Of a stretch of DNA of 64,000 bases, positions 9,690 to 18,170 are shown in pieces. The position numbers were made by a program, and so were the translations under genes. Origin of the DNA: Hyphomicrobiales bacterium (GTDB lineage Bacteria; Pseudomonadota; Alphaproteobacteria; Rhizobiales; Rhizobiaceae). Where the stretch lies: the NCBI GenBank assembly GCA_900472675.1, contig UCJA01000006.1, forward strand, positions 62,001 through 126,000, given 5' to 3'. The notes beneath the pieces are model-generated. The model had not been told where the DNA came from. It ran no database searches and was given only the letters and a program-made list of their open reading frames with translations. Each line of letters starts with the position of its first letter. The stretch's first letter is position 1.

Positions 9690-10073
9690 ATGAGCGAAGA
9701 TCTTTCGGAGGCGGTCGTTCACCCCGTCCGGATGCAGCTTGCGGCCTACAATGCCCGTGACATCGATGCGTTCATGGCGTGGTGGGCGCCAGATTGCCAA
9801 TACTATGCTTTTCCGGATCAACGCCTTGCCAATGGGGCAGACGAGATCCGGGAACGCCATATAGAGCGTTTCAAGGAACCAAACCTGCACGGCCGCCTGC
9901 TCAATCGCATGGTGATGGGCAATCTGGTCATCGACCATGAAACCGTGACGCGCACCTTTCCGGACGGCCCCGGCGAGGTGGATGTGATCTGCCTCTACGA
10001 GGTTACCGATGGCAAGATTGCAAAGGCCTGGTTCCGGGTGGGGACCATGAGGCTGGGCGAGGACTTGAGTTAA
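9690..10073 (+). CDS. SnoaL/NTF2-fold small protein
   Basis: A 127-residue protein starting ten bases after edd. It has the NTF2-like pattern: an N-terminal helix ([28 protein letters not shown]), then a beta-rich C-terminus ending in [16 protein letters not shown], as in SnoaL and steroid delta-isomerase-like proteins. This fold serves as small enzymes or ligand pockets and no substrate can be named. The gene sits between an intact edd and a stray edd 3' tail, so it probably arrived with the recombination that made the duplication. It is likely read from the zwf-pgl-edd promoter. Confidence 0.75.
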   Translation: MSEDLSEAVVHPVRMQLAAYNARDIDAFMAWWAPDCQYYAFPDQRLANGADEIRERHIERFKEPNLHGRLLNRMVMGNLVIDHETVTRTFPDGPGEVDVICLYEVTDGKIAKAWFRVGTMRLGEDLS

Positions 10074-10074
10074 G

Positions 10075-10161
10075 CTCGGCACCTTGGGCCGTGAACTGAT
10101 TGCCCCCTTCCGCCGTAATGTCGGCTATGCGGGCGAAGGGGCGAGCGTGTCTTTCGGATAG
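10075..10161 (+). pseudogene. Stranded second copy of the edd 3' end
   Basis: In frame from 10078, the bases read G-T-L-GRELIAPFRRNVGYAGEGASVSFG and then a stop. This matches the last residues of the intact Edd ([24 protein letters not shown]) at about 17 of 24 positions, and both end in TTCGGATAG. There is no start codon and no upstream edd sequence. The fragment has diverged at the DNA level, so it is not a fresh tandem copy. It marks a recombination junction: either the native edd tail left behind when a homologous edd plus the SnoaL gene came in, or the tail of a lost paralog. Confidence 0.8.
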
Positions 10162-10200
10162 GCACCTCTCAGACCGGTCCGATTTCGATGGGAGCGGTTC

Positions 10201-10929
10201 ATGGACGATCCAGCACGTGCAACTGAGTGGTCGGGCCTCTCTTCGCTGCCCGACGGGTATCGAGCCGTCGTGCTTGGGGCAAGCGGCGGCATCGGGTCGG
10301 CATTCTGCCGACTTCTGCAGGACGACCCGCGTTTAAGCGAATTGCTTGCCTTCAGCCGGCGCGACGACGGGTTCGACATCACCGACGAAGCTTCCGTGGA
10401 ACGCTGTGCTGCGACGGTTGGGGGTAAGCCGATCCATCTGCTCCTCTGCGCCACCGGTGTGTTGAGCGCCAGCGAAGCGGGGCCCGAGAAGACACTTCGG
10501 CAGACCTCTGCGGACGCCATGCTGGACACGTTCCGGATCAACGCAGTGGGGCCGGCGGTGGTCGCCAAGCATTTCCTGCCGCTGCTCGATCGACGCAGCC
10601 GTAGCCTCGCGGCATTTCTCTCCGCCCGCGTCGGCTCGATCGGCGACAACAGGCTGGGCGGATGGATCTCCTACCGCTCATCGAAGGCGGCGCTGAACCA
10701 GATCGTCAGGACGGCATCCATCGAGCTCTCGCGCACGCATGCGGACAGCGTCATCGTCGCGATGCACCCCGGCACAGTCGCCACGTCTTTCTCATCCCGC
10801 TATTCGAAGAACCATGACGTGACCGAGCCCGACACTGCAGCACGTTCCATGCTCCAGACACTGGACGGGGCGGAGCGCAGCCAGACCGGATCCTTCCTTG
10901 CCTATGACGGCAGCGAGATCGTCTGGTAG
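10201..10929 (+). CDS. Short-chain dehydrogenase/reductase
   Basis: A 242-residue Rossmann-fold protein. The cofactor motif VVLGASGGIGSAF lies at about residues 22-34. The catalytic pair YRSSK is near residue 159, with the serine in SARVGSIGD, and NAVGPAVVAKHFLP provides the structural asparagine. GGGAGCGG upstream of the ATG supports the start. It resembles the CsgA/C-factor-like branch of the SDR family (short, with an FSSRYSKN segment after HPGTV). The substrate is unknown. It is a separate unit after the edd remnant. Confidence 0.85.
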   Translation: MDDPARATEWSGLSSLPDGYRAVVLGASGGIGSAFCRLLQDDPRLSELLAFSRRDDGFDITDEASVERCAATVGGKPIHLLLCATGVLSASEAGPEKTLRQTSADAMLDTFRINAVGPAVVAKHFLPLLDRRSRSLAAFLSARVGSIGDNRLGGWISYRSSKAALNQIVRTASIELSRTHADSVIVAMHPGTVATSFSSRYSKNHDVTEPDTAARSMLQTLDGAERSQTGSFLAYDGSEIVW

Positions 10930-10990
10930 GCCATCGCCACAGAGCCGGGGCATTGCCTTAAGCGGGGAGATAGTGCCTGCCCTTCAACCG

Positions 10991-11395
10991 CTACCAGGCG
11001 CGGACGTCGAGGGTCCGGTCGCGGTGGTTCGGATGGGTCGAGAAGACGAAGATGCGGTTCATCTCCTTCGGCAGCAGAAGGCGCAGGAAGCGCACATCGA
11101 TCGTGTTGTTGGCATTGATGCGCATCAGGACGCAGCCGACCTTGCTGATGCGGGCATCGGGAATATCCAGGTAGAACTGCTTGGGAAGGCTGTACTGGGT
11201 CATCAGCGCCAGAACTGCGCTGCTCTGGGAGATTTTCACGACGTCGCAGCGGCGCTGCGCCATGTTCATCACGCCGTTCTCCGTATATTCCAGGCGCCCG
11301 GCGTTCATCGTGTCCTCCATCTTGAACCGCTGCTCGCGGTCGTACATGAAGGACTCTTCCTTGTTCAGAAAATGGTTCTTGCCGCTCGTCGTCAT
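10991..11395 (-). CDS. PilZ-like small protein, uncertain
   Basis: A 134-residue product whose central part (RRCDVVKISQSSAVLAL, LPKQFYLDIPDARISKVGCVLMR, TIDVRFLRLL) follows the hydrophobic rhythm of rhizobial PilZ domains, which bind cyclic di-GMP. The canonical RxxxR and DxSxxG motifs are degraded, so binding is doubtful. The start is unclear: an ATG at 11347 (MYDREQRF) has a better upstream AAGGA-like site than the ATG at 11395. It is convergent with the SDR gene. Its composition is protein-like and I believe the gene is real, but the function is a guess from fold resemblance. Confidence 0.6.
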   Translation of the reverse strand: MTTSGKNHFLNKEESFMYDREQRFKMEDTMNAGRLEYTENGVMNMAQRRCDVVKISQSSAVLALMTQYSLPKQFYLDIPDARISKVGCVLMRINANNTIDVRFLRLLLPKEMNRIFVFSTHPNHRDRTLDVRAW

Positions 11396-11519
11396 GTGGA
11401 TGACCTGGTGTCCCTGACCTGTTTGACGAATGCTAGGACGCGGAGTTTAACAGAGTGTTCTGCCGTCCCGCTTCGGCACAGGCTGACTGCCGGACTTGCC
11501 TAATTTGGTGAACACCGCG

Positions 11520-12614
11520 TTATCGCTTTTTAGGGAAAGCTTTTCCTGCTGCATCGAAGAGATGCAGTTTGCCCGGATCCGCCGACAGGCGCACCGTATC
11601 GTTCTTCTTGACGTCGACAATGCCGGGCAGCTTGGCAATCATCGGCTCGGCGCCAACAGGTCCGTCTACGTAGAGAAGCGTCACCTCGCCCAGCGCCTCG
11701 ACCAGCGAGACCGTGCCTTCCAGCAGATAATCATCTCCCTTTGCGAGGACGAGATCCTCCGGCCGCACGCCAAAACTTGCCGCCTCGCCAGCTTTTGCCG
11801 AGGGCGTCGCGATAGGCACCCGCACAGAGCGACCGGCCGAAAGGGAGATGAGCGTCGGATCGCCCGGCTCGGCCACCGTGGCTGGGATGATGTTCATGGA
11901 GGGCGAACCGATGAACCGGGCGACGAAGAGGTTGGTCGGATTCTCGTAGAGTTCGAGCGGCCGCCCGACCTGCTCCACCCGTCCGGCGGAGAGGACGACG
12001 ATCCGGTCGGCCAGCGTCATCGCCTCCACCTGGTCATGGGTGACGTAGATCATCGTGGTCTGCGGCATCTGCTCCTTGAGCTTGGCGATTTCGATGCGGG
12101 TCGCGACGCGCAGCGCGGCATCCAGATTGGACAGCGGCTCGTCGAACAGGAAGACCTCCGGATCGCGGCAGATGGCGCGGCCGATCGCGACGCGCTGCCG
12201 CTGGCCGCCCGAGAGCGCCTTCGGCAGGCGGTCGAGATAAGGCGTCAGCTGGAGGATGTCGCCGGCAGCGCGGACCCGCCGATCGATCTCGGACTTGCTT
12301 TCGTGCGCGATCCTAAGGCCAAACGCCATGTTGTCGTAAACCGTCATATGCGGGTAGAGCGCATAGGACTGGAAGACCATGGCTATGCCGCGCCGGGAGG
12401 GCGGCACGTCGTTGACCACCTTGCCGCCAATCGACATTTCGCCGGCGGTGATGGTTTCGAGGCCCGCGATCATCCGCAGTAGGGTCGACTTGCCACAACC
12501 GGACGGGCCGACGAAGACCACGAACTCGCCCTCGGCCACATCCAGGTCGATCCCATGCAGGACCTTAACCTGGCCATAGGACTTGCGGATATCCTTCAGC
12601 ACGACACCGGCCAT
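11520..12614 (-). CDS. aglK: Alpha-glucoside ABC transporter, ATP-binding subunit
   Basis: A 364-residue MalK/UgpC-type ATPase powering sugar uptake. Walker A is GPSGCGKSTLL near residue 37, the signature is LSGGQRQRVAIGRA, Walker B is VFLFDEPLSNLDA and the switch histidine lies in YVTHDQ. A C-terminal TOBE/regulatory region of about 120 residues follows. The frame is open to 12734, but GAGGAGGAAGACAG just upstream of the ATG at 12614 (MAGVVLKDIRKSYG) fixes the start. It is the last gene of aglEFGAK, 34 bases after aglA, and supplies the ATPase for AglF/AglG. Confidence 0.93.
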   Translation of the reverse strand: MAGVVLKDIRKSYGQVKVLHGIDLDVAEGEFVVFVGPSGCGKSTLLRMIAGLETITAGEMSIGGKVVNDVPPSRRGIAMVFQSYALYPHMTVYDNMAFGLRIAHESKSEIDRRVRAAGDILQLTPYLDRLPKALSGGQRQRVAIGRAICRDPEVFLFDEPLSNLDAALRVATRIEIAKLKEQMPQTTMIYVTHDQVEAMTLADRIVVLSAGRVEQVGRPLELYENPTNLFVARFIGSPSMNIIPATVAEPGDPTLISLSAGRSVRVPIATPSAKAGEAASFGVRPEDLVLAKGDDYLLEGTVSLVEALGEVTLLYVDGPVGAEPMIAKLPGIVDVKKNDTVRLSADPGKLHLFDAAGKAFPKKR

Positions 12615-12648
12615 CTGTCTTCCTCCTCTGATCCGAACCCGCCTGCCT

Positions 12649-14304
12649 TTAGGCAAGACGGGCGAAATATGCTCCCCAGGCCGGCAGTTCCACGCGTCTG
12701 TCGTCGCGCGGGCTGTCGAAGCCATGACCCTCAAGCGCCTCCCAATTGCCCTCCGGAAGCGCGCTTGCCGCTTCGGTTGGGCTCATGTTGAACAGGCATA
12801 GCAGCGTCTCGTTGCCGTGGCGCCGGGTGTAGCGCAGGACCGTGTCCTGCTCGGCCAAGAAGGCGATATCGCCCTTGGCAAAGGCCGGATACTGGCGGCG
12901 GAAGGCGAGAAAACGCCGGTAATGCTCCAGCACCGAAGCGGGATCGCCATACTGGGCGCCAACGGACTTCAACTGGTGCTCGACCGGGATCGGCAGCCAG
13001 GTCTTTTCCGCCGTCGAGAAGCCGGCCTGCAGCGCCTGCGGATCCCAGACCATGGGCGTGCGGGCGCCATCGCGACCCTTGAACTCGGGCCAGAACTGGA
13101 TGCCATAGGGATCCTGCAGATCCGCATAGGCGATATCGGCTTCGGTCAGCCCCAGTTCCTCGCCCTGGTAGATGCAGACCGAGCCACGCTGCGTGAGCAG
13201 GATGGAGGCCATCATCTTGGCAAAGGCTTCGCGGTCGGCCACGTCCTGGCCCCAGCGACTGACGTGTCGGACGACGTCGTGGTTGGAAAAGGCCCAGCAG
13301 GCCCAGCCATAAGGGGCCGCGACCGAGAATGCCTCCTGCACCTCCTTCACCCGCTCGGGCGTCAGGGGATCGGGCGCCAGGAATTCGAAGGCGTAGCACA
13401 TCTGCATCTTGTCATCGCCGGAGGTGTATTCGCCAACGATCTCCAGACCGCGCTGACTATCGCCGACCTCGCCAACGGCAGCGATCGCCGGAAACTCCTC
13501 CAGCACAGCCCGGTACCGCCGCAGGAACTCAAGGTTTTCCGGGCGGTTCTTGTCGTAGATGTGCTCCTGGAAGTTATAGGGATTGACCGCCGGTGCGGTC
13601 GAGGCATTGCGACGGGAGGGATCCAGCGCCGGGTTGTCGCGTAGCTCCTTGTCGTGGAAGTAGAAGTTGATCGTATCCAGCCGGAAGCCGTCGACGCCGT
13701 GCCGCAGCCAGAAGCGGGTCATGTCGAGCAGCGCATCCTGGACTTCCGGGTTGTGCAGGTTGAGATCCGGCTGGGAGGCGAGGAAGTTGTGCATGTAATA
13801 CTGCATGCGCGTCGGATCCCACGCCCAGGCAGATCCGCCGAAGATGGACAGCCAGTTGTTTGGCGGCGTACCGTCCGGCCGGGCATCGGCCCAGACGTAC
13901 CAGTCCGACTTTGGGTTGACGCGGCTGGAGCGGCTTTCCATGAACCAAGCATGCTGGTCGGAGCTGTGCGACATCACGAGGTCGATCATCACCTTGAGGC
14001 CGAGGCGGTGCGCTTCGGCCATCAGGTGGTCGAAATCGGACAGCGAACCGAACATCGGATCGACATCCGTATAGTTCGAGACGTCGTAGCCGAAGTCCTT
14101 CATGGGCGAGGGAAAGAAGGGCGAGATCCAGATGCCATCGGCGCCAAGCGCTGCGATATGCGGGAGGCGTGCGGTGATGCCCTTGAGGTCGCCGATGCCG
14201 TCGCCGTTCGAATCCTGATAGGAGCGCGGATAGATCTGGTAGATCACGGCGCCGCGCCACCAGTCCTTGTCGGGTGTCGCGATTGCGGCTGCTGCAGTGG
14301 TCAT
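12649..14304 (-). CDS. aglA: Alpha-glucosidase, GH13 family
   Basis: A 551-residue cytosolic glycoside hydrolase that splits imported alpha-glucosides such as sucrose, maltose or trehalose. GH13 blocks are clear: DGIWISPFFPSPMKDFGYDV, then DLVMSHSSDQHAWF. GVDGFRLDTINF holds the aspartate nucleophile, AAVGEVGDSQ holds the acid/base glutamate, and FSNHDVVRH holds the third carboxylate. The gene lies between the permease gene aglG and aglK in the arrangement known from Sinorhizobium meliloti, so transported sugar is cleaved by an enzyme from the same transcript. Substrate preference is inferred from that operon. Confidence 0.93.
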   Translation of the reverse strand: MTTAAAAIATPDKDWWRGAVIYQIYPRSYQDSNGDGIGDLKGITARLPHIAALGADGIWISPFFPSPMKDFGYDVSNYTDVDPMFGSLSDFDHLMAEAHRLGLKVMIDLVMSHSSDQHAWFMESRSSRVNPKSDWYVWADARPDGTPPNNWLSIFGGSAWAWDPTRMQYYMHNFLASQPDLNLHNPEVQDALLDMTRFWLRHGVDGFRLDTINFYFHDKELRDNPALDPSRRNASTAPAVNPYNFQEHIYDKNRPENLEFLRRYRAVLEEFPAIAAVGEVGDSQRGLEIVGEYTSGDDKMQMCYAFEFLAPDPLTPERVKEVQEAFSVAAPYGWACWAFSNHDVVRHVSRWGQDVADREAFAKMMASILLTQRGSVCIYQGEELGLTEADIAYADLQDPYGIQFWPEFKGRDGARTPMVWDPQALQAGFSTAEKTWLPIPVEHQLKSVGAQYGDPASVLEHYRRFLAFRRQYPAFAKGDIAFLAEQDTVLRYTRRHGNETLLCLFNMSPTEAASALPEGNWEALEGHGFDSPRDDRRVELPAWGAYFARLA

Positions 14305-14336
14305 TCAATATCCCTGAACATTTGAAACCGTGAAGC

Positions 14337-15497
14337 TCAGCCGCCCTTTACCGAACCGGACAGGAGACCCCTAACGAGGTAGCGCTGCAAGGCAAAGAAG
14401 ACGGCGATCGGCACGATGATGGTGATGAAGGCGGATGCGGTCAAAATCTCCCATTTGCCACCCTGCGATCCCAGAAGAGCATTGAGCGCGCCGGTGAGGA
14501 CAAGCTGCTCCCTGCCGGTGCCCAGGAACACCATGGCGACCAGAAGATCATTCCATGTCCAGAGAAACTGGAAGATCGCAAAAGATGCAAGAGCCGGGAA
14601 GGACAGCGGCAGGACGATCTTGACAAAAATCTCGAAATCGCTGGCCCCATCGACCCGGGCAGACTCGATGATCTCCTTGGGCAGGCCGGCGATGTAGTTG
14701 CGCAGCAGGTAGATGGCGAGCGGCATGCCGAAGGCCGCGTGGGCCAACCAGACGCCCGCATAGCTGCGAGACGGGACGCCGAACAGGGCACCGACGTCGT
14801 TGTACATCTTCAGCAACGGGATCAGCGACATCTGCAGCGGCACCACCATCAGCCCGACCACCATGGCCAGAATCAGCGCCTTGCCGCGAAACTCCATCCA
14901 GGACAGGGCGTAGGCGGCAAACGCCGCGATCAGCACCGGGATGATCGTGGAGGGTATGGCGACCGTCAGCGAGTTGACGAAGGCCTGGCCGATGCCCTGC
15001 GAGGCGAGCACCGTCTGGTAGTTGCTGGTGGTGAAGGCGGGCGGCGTCGTCACCGTCAGGTAGACCCGCTTGCCGCGCCCGGCCTCGAAGGGTGCATTCT
15101 TGGTATAGGTGTAGGTGCCGTCCGGCTGGACGGTCAGACTTTCGCCATCGCCCAGATCCGCCGGCTGGCCGACCGGGAACTCGGAGGGTGCCGTGACCTT
15201 GGTTCCGAAGGACTGGATCTTGCCCGCCTGCCCTGCTTCGAAGACGGTGCCGGAGACCACGTAGTTGGCGCCCTCCTGGCGCGCTGCCGCGCCATCCGCC
15301 AGCCGAACCGCCGCCGTCTGCGACGAGCCGGTCATCGCCGTCCACCAGCCGGAGGAGGCAATCTGCTGCGGCTCGCGGAAGGAGGTGACGAGGATGCCAA
15401 GCGTGGGGATCAGCCAGAGAATGCAGATCAACAAAACCGAGAGGTGAACGACGAGCCGCGGAAACCCGACGCGGCGGAGGCTGGCAATCGCTGTCAT
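14337..15497 (-). CDS. aglG: Alpha-glucoside ABC transporter permease
   Basis: A 386-residue inner-membrane permease of the MalG type. The first membrane segment is at about residues 12-33. A periplasmic insert of about 110 residues (roughly 40-150) follows, rich in Gly and Thr. The remaining five segments and the EAA loop near EIIESARVDGASDFEIFVKIVLP come last. The insert is much larger than in MalG and seems typical of AglG proteins; it may touch the binding protein. The start ATG lies one base after the aglF stop, implying translational coupling. Confidence 0.92.
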   Translation of the reverse strand: MTAIASLRRVGFPRLVVHLSVLLICILWLIPTLGILVTSFREPQQIASSGWWTAMTGSSQTAAVRLADGAAARQEGANYVVSGTVFEAGQAGKIQSFGTKVTAPSEFPVGQPADLGDGESLTVQPDGTYTYTKNAPFEAGRGKRVYLTVTTPPAFTTSNYQTVLASQGIGQAFVNSLTVAIPSTIIPVLIAAFAAYALSWMEFRGKALILAMVVGLMVVPLQMSLIPLLKMYNDVGALFGVPSRSYAGVWLAHAAFGMPLAIYLLRNYIAGLPKEIIESARVDGASDFEIFVKIVLPLSFPALASFAIFQFLWTWNDLLVAMVFLGTGREQLVLTGALNALLGSQGGKWEILTASAFITIIVPIAVFFALQRYLVRGLLSGSVKGG

Positions 15498-15498
15498 C

Positions 15499-16512
15499 TC
15501 AGTGGCCCCCGCTCTGCTGGTTGGCCTGGCGGATGTTCCAGATCATGATCGGGGTCACGGCCGCCATGATAACGAGCGCAATCACCGCGCTGCGGCCACT
15601 GTCGCCACCGCCCCGGAACATCCAGTCGAACATGAGGTTGGCGAGCACCATGGTGTCCCACTGGCCGTTGGTCATGGTCAGGACGATGTCAAAAACCTTG
15701 AGGACGAGGATGGTGATGGTCGTCCAGACCACGGCGATCGTGCCCCAGATCTGCGGCACCATGATTTTCCAGAAAATCTGCCAGCCATTGGCGCCGTCGA
15801 TGACGGCCGCTTCAACGGTTTCCTCGGGAATGCCCCGCAAGGCGGCCGACAGGATGACCATGGCAAAGCCGGTCTGGATCCAGATCAGGATCGCCATCAG
15901 GAAGAAGTTGTTCCAGAAGGGCATGGAGATCCACACCTGCGGATCGCCTCCGAAGAACTGAACGATGGCGTTGAGAAGGCCGATCTGGGCTTCCTTGCCG
16001 CCGCGGTATTCGTAGATGAACTTCCAGATGACCGAGGCGCCGACAAAGGAGATCGCCATCGGCATGAAGATTAGGCTCTTGGCGATATTGCCCCACCAGA
16101 TGCGGTCGGTCATGACGGCGATGACAAGGCCGAAGAAGGTGCAGGCGGCGGGCACGACGGCAAGCCACATGAGGTTGTTGAAGATCGACTGCCGGAACTG
16201 GGCATCGTTGATGGCCCAGACGTAGTTCGCCGCACCGACGAACGTCGTGCCGGAGCGGTCGTAGAAAGACAGGATGAAGGTCGCGACCACCGGGTAGACG
16301 AGATAGACCACGAGCAGAAGGAGCGCGGGGCCGAGGAAGAGCCAGGGGCGAACCGCGGCCCGCCGGTTGAGCGCGAGCGAGGCGGCGCGCGGATCACCGT
16401 CGCGGACCGGCAGGGCGAGCTGAAGCAGCTTGTCCGACAGCCAGTAGTACAAAGCGCAGAAGAAGACGCCGGCGATGACGACGCCCAGCGACGATACAAG
16501 CTGCGAAACCAT
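15499..16512 (-). CDS. aglF: Alpha-glucoside ABC transporter permease
   Basis: A 337-residue MalF/UgpA-type permease. An extra N-terminal segment (VIAGVFFCALYYWLSDKL) precedes the six-segment core. The EAA loop reads GIPEETVEAAVIDGANGWQIFWKIMVP, the motif that docks on AglK. GAGGAGGGGAC before the ATG at 16512 supports the start. AglF and AglG form the channel for the sugar delivered by AglE. A palindromic repeat lies between this gene and aglE. Confidence 0.92.
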   Translation of the reverse strand: MVSQLVSSLGVVIAGVFFCALYYWLSDKLLQLALPVRDGDPRAASLALNRRAAVRPWLFLGPALLLLVVYLVYPVVATFILSFYDRSGTTFVGAANYVWAINDAQFRQSIFNNLMWLAVVPAACTFFGLVIAVMTDRIWWGNIAKSLIFMPMAISFVGASVIWKFIYEYRGGKEAQIGLLNAIVQFFGGDPQVWISMPFWNNFFLMAILIWIQTGFAMVILSAALRGIPEETVEAAVIDGANGWQIFWKIMVPQIWGTIAVVWTTITILVLKVFDIVLTMTNGQWDTMVLANLMFDWMFRGGGDSGRSAVIALVIMAAVTPIMIWNIRQANQQSGGH

Positions 16513-16535
16513 GTCCCCTCCTCCTATTTAAATGC

Positions 16536-16622
16536 TGGATCCTCGGGTCGAGCCCGAGGATGACGGTGTAGACGTTACCGCTCCCCGCGGCTCGTCATCC
16601 TTGAGCTTGACCCAGGGATCCA
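16536..16622. repeat. Palindromic intergenic repeat (RIME-like) between aglE and aglF
   Basis: Two arms of about 28 bases, 16536-16563 and 16595-16622, are inverted copies with about five differences; both end in the TGGATCC / GGATCCA type sequence. The left arm is itself a hairpin (CTCGGG...CCCGAG). Such GTCAT...GGATCCA elements are common mobile-looking intergenic repeats in rhizobia. It lies inside the operon, after the binding-protein gene. There it could protect the aglE message end or attenuate read-through, as REP elements do in mal operons; that role is inference. Confidence 0.7.
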
Positions 16623-16670
16623 TGCAAAGACCACCACCCATCTTCGCATGGCCTTAGCAAAGGACCGAAA

Positions 16671-18032
16671 TTATTTCAGGCCGTCCCAGGCCTTCTGGAT
16701 CTCCGTGCCGACGGTCTTGCCATCCTTGCCGCCGACGAAGTTCACCATGCCCGTCCAGAAGGCGCCGGCGCCGATCTTGCCCGGCATAAGGTCGGATCCG
16801 TCGAAGCGGAAGGCAGTGGCGGAGCTCAGAATCTGACCCTGCTTGCGTAGTGCGTCATTGCCGTAGGCCTCGACATTGACGGACTTGAAGGGGGTGAGGA
16901 AGCCGGACTGCGCCATCCAGATCTCGTGCGCGATCGGTGTCTTCAGGAACTCGATGAAGGCCTGGGCGGCCGGCGAGTCCTTGGTGACAGCGACCAGCGT
17001 GCCGGCACCGAGCACGGGCGTGCCGAGTTCCGGCTTGGAAGCGTAGGTCGGCATGTAGAAGAAGTCTGCATCGGTGCCGAGCTTGGTGCCCTGCGGGAAG
17101 AAGGTCGGGATGAACGAGGCCTGGTGGTGCAGGTAGCACTTCGGCGGGATGCCGAAGAGGCCCTTGGGGCTGTCGCGGAAATCGGTCGATGCCACTGCCG
17201 CCACGCCACCCGAGACGTATTTGTCGTTCTTGGCGAACTTGCCGAACTCCTCGATGACGCTGACAACCTTCGGGTCATCGAACTTCACGCCATTGCTCAC
17301 CCAGCCGTCATAGGTTTCGGTGGTGTTCATGCGCAGCATGAGGTCTTCGATCCAGTCGGTCGCTGGCCAGCCAGTGGCGCCGCCCGATCCGAGCCCGATG
17401 CACCAGGGCACGCCGCCATCCTTGACGATCTGGTCGGAGAGCTTGAAAAGATCCTCCATGGTCTTGGGGATCTCGTACCCGGCTTCCTCGAAGTTTTCGG
17501 GTACATACCAGACCAGGGACTTCAAATCGGCCTTGTAGGGAAAGGCGTAAAAAGCGTCCTTGGCGTCCTTGCCCTTGTAGGTGCCGTAGCCAACCCAGCT
17601 ATCGCCGGCACCGTAGTTCTGCTTGATCCAGTCGGAATTCTTCTGCCCGAGCGGCGTCAGAAACCCCTTGGCAGCGAGATCGGCCAGCAGACCCGGCTGC
17701 GGGATGATGGCGATGTTCGGTGGCGATCCTGCCTGCGTATCGATGACGATCTGCTGTTCGTAATTTTCGGACGAGGAATAGCGGCCATCGGCACCGGTGG
17801 CTGCGTTGAAATAGGCGAGAACACTGTTGAACAGCACCTCGTCATCGCCGCGCCAGGGACCGAACAGGGTCAGCGGCTGGCCCTTGATGTCCGCATGCGC
17901 CGCCTTGAACTCGTCGTAGCTCTTCCAGTTGAAGCGGGCATCCTGCCCGGGTGGAAACTTCAGCTCCTGCGCCTGAGCAACGCCTGACAGCAGCGCAGCG
18001 ACGGCGGTACCTACCCATAACAAGGCCTTCAT
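16671..18032 (-). CDS. aglE: Alpha-glucoside ABC transporter substrate-binding protein
   Basis: A periplasmic sugar-binding protein of about 453 residues. The signal peptide MKALLWVGTAVAALLSGVAQAQ ends in a typical Ala-X-Ala site. The mature part has the family-1 solute-binding pattern (PLTLFGPWRGDDEVLFNSVLAYF, YVPENFEEAGYEIPKTMEDL, LGAGTLVAVTKDSPAAQAFIEFL). Two ATGs compete. The one at 18041 has GGGGAGG directly abutting it, whereas the ATG at 18032 has the same site nine bases upstream, so I chose 18032. It is the first gene of aglEFGAK. The LacI-type regulator gene aglR, usual next to this operon, is not seen. Confidence 0.93.
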   Translation of the reverse strand: MKALLWVGTAVAALLSGVAQAQELKFPPGQDARFNWKSYDEFKAAHADIKGQPLTLFGPWRGDDEVLFNSVLAYFNAATGADGRYSSSENYEQQIVIDTQAGSPPNIAIIPQPGLLADLAAKGFLTPLGQKNSDWIKQNYGAGDSWVGYGTYKGKDAKDAFYAFPYKADLKSLVWYVPENFEEAGYEIPKTMEDLFKLSDQIVKDGGVPWCIGLGSGGATGWPATDWIEDLMLRMNTTETYDGWVSNGVKFDDPKVVSVIEEFGKFAKNDKYVSGGVAAVASTDFRDSPKGLFGIPPKCYLHHQASFIPTFFPQGTKLGTDADFFYMPTYASKPELGTPVLGAGTLVAVTKDSPAAQAFIEFLKTPIAHEIWMAQSGFLTPFKSVNVEAYGNDALRKQGQILSSATAFRFDGSDLMPGKIGAGAFWTGMVNFVGGKDGKTVGTEIQKAWDGLK

Positions 18033-18170
18033 CAAATCCATCCTCCCCTGATCGATCTCCCCGCCGGAGCGGGTGCCGGTTGACTACGGCAACCATAGAA
18101 GAATTTAAGGCGTTGGCGAGGGAGTCAATAGCTCACAGGCGCGGATTGCGGCTCAGGCCCGCGGGGAGAC
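18033..18170. promoter_or_regulatory. Promoter region of the agl operon and folD 3' end
   Basis: These 138 bases separate folD from aglE. The inverted repeat CCCCGCCGGAGCGGG at about 18059-18073 and an AT-rich stretch around 18098-18112 are the only structures I see. The agl promoter and any operator must lie here, but no operator is identifiable. Confidence 0.35.
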
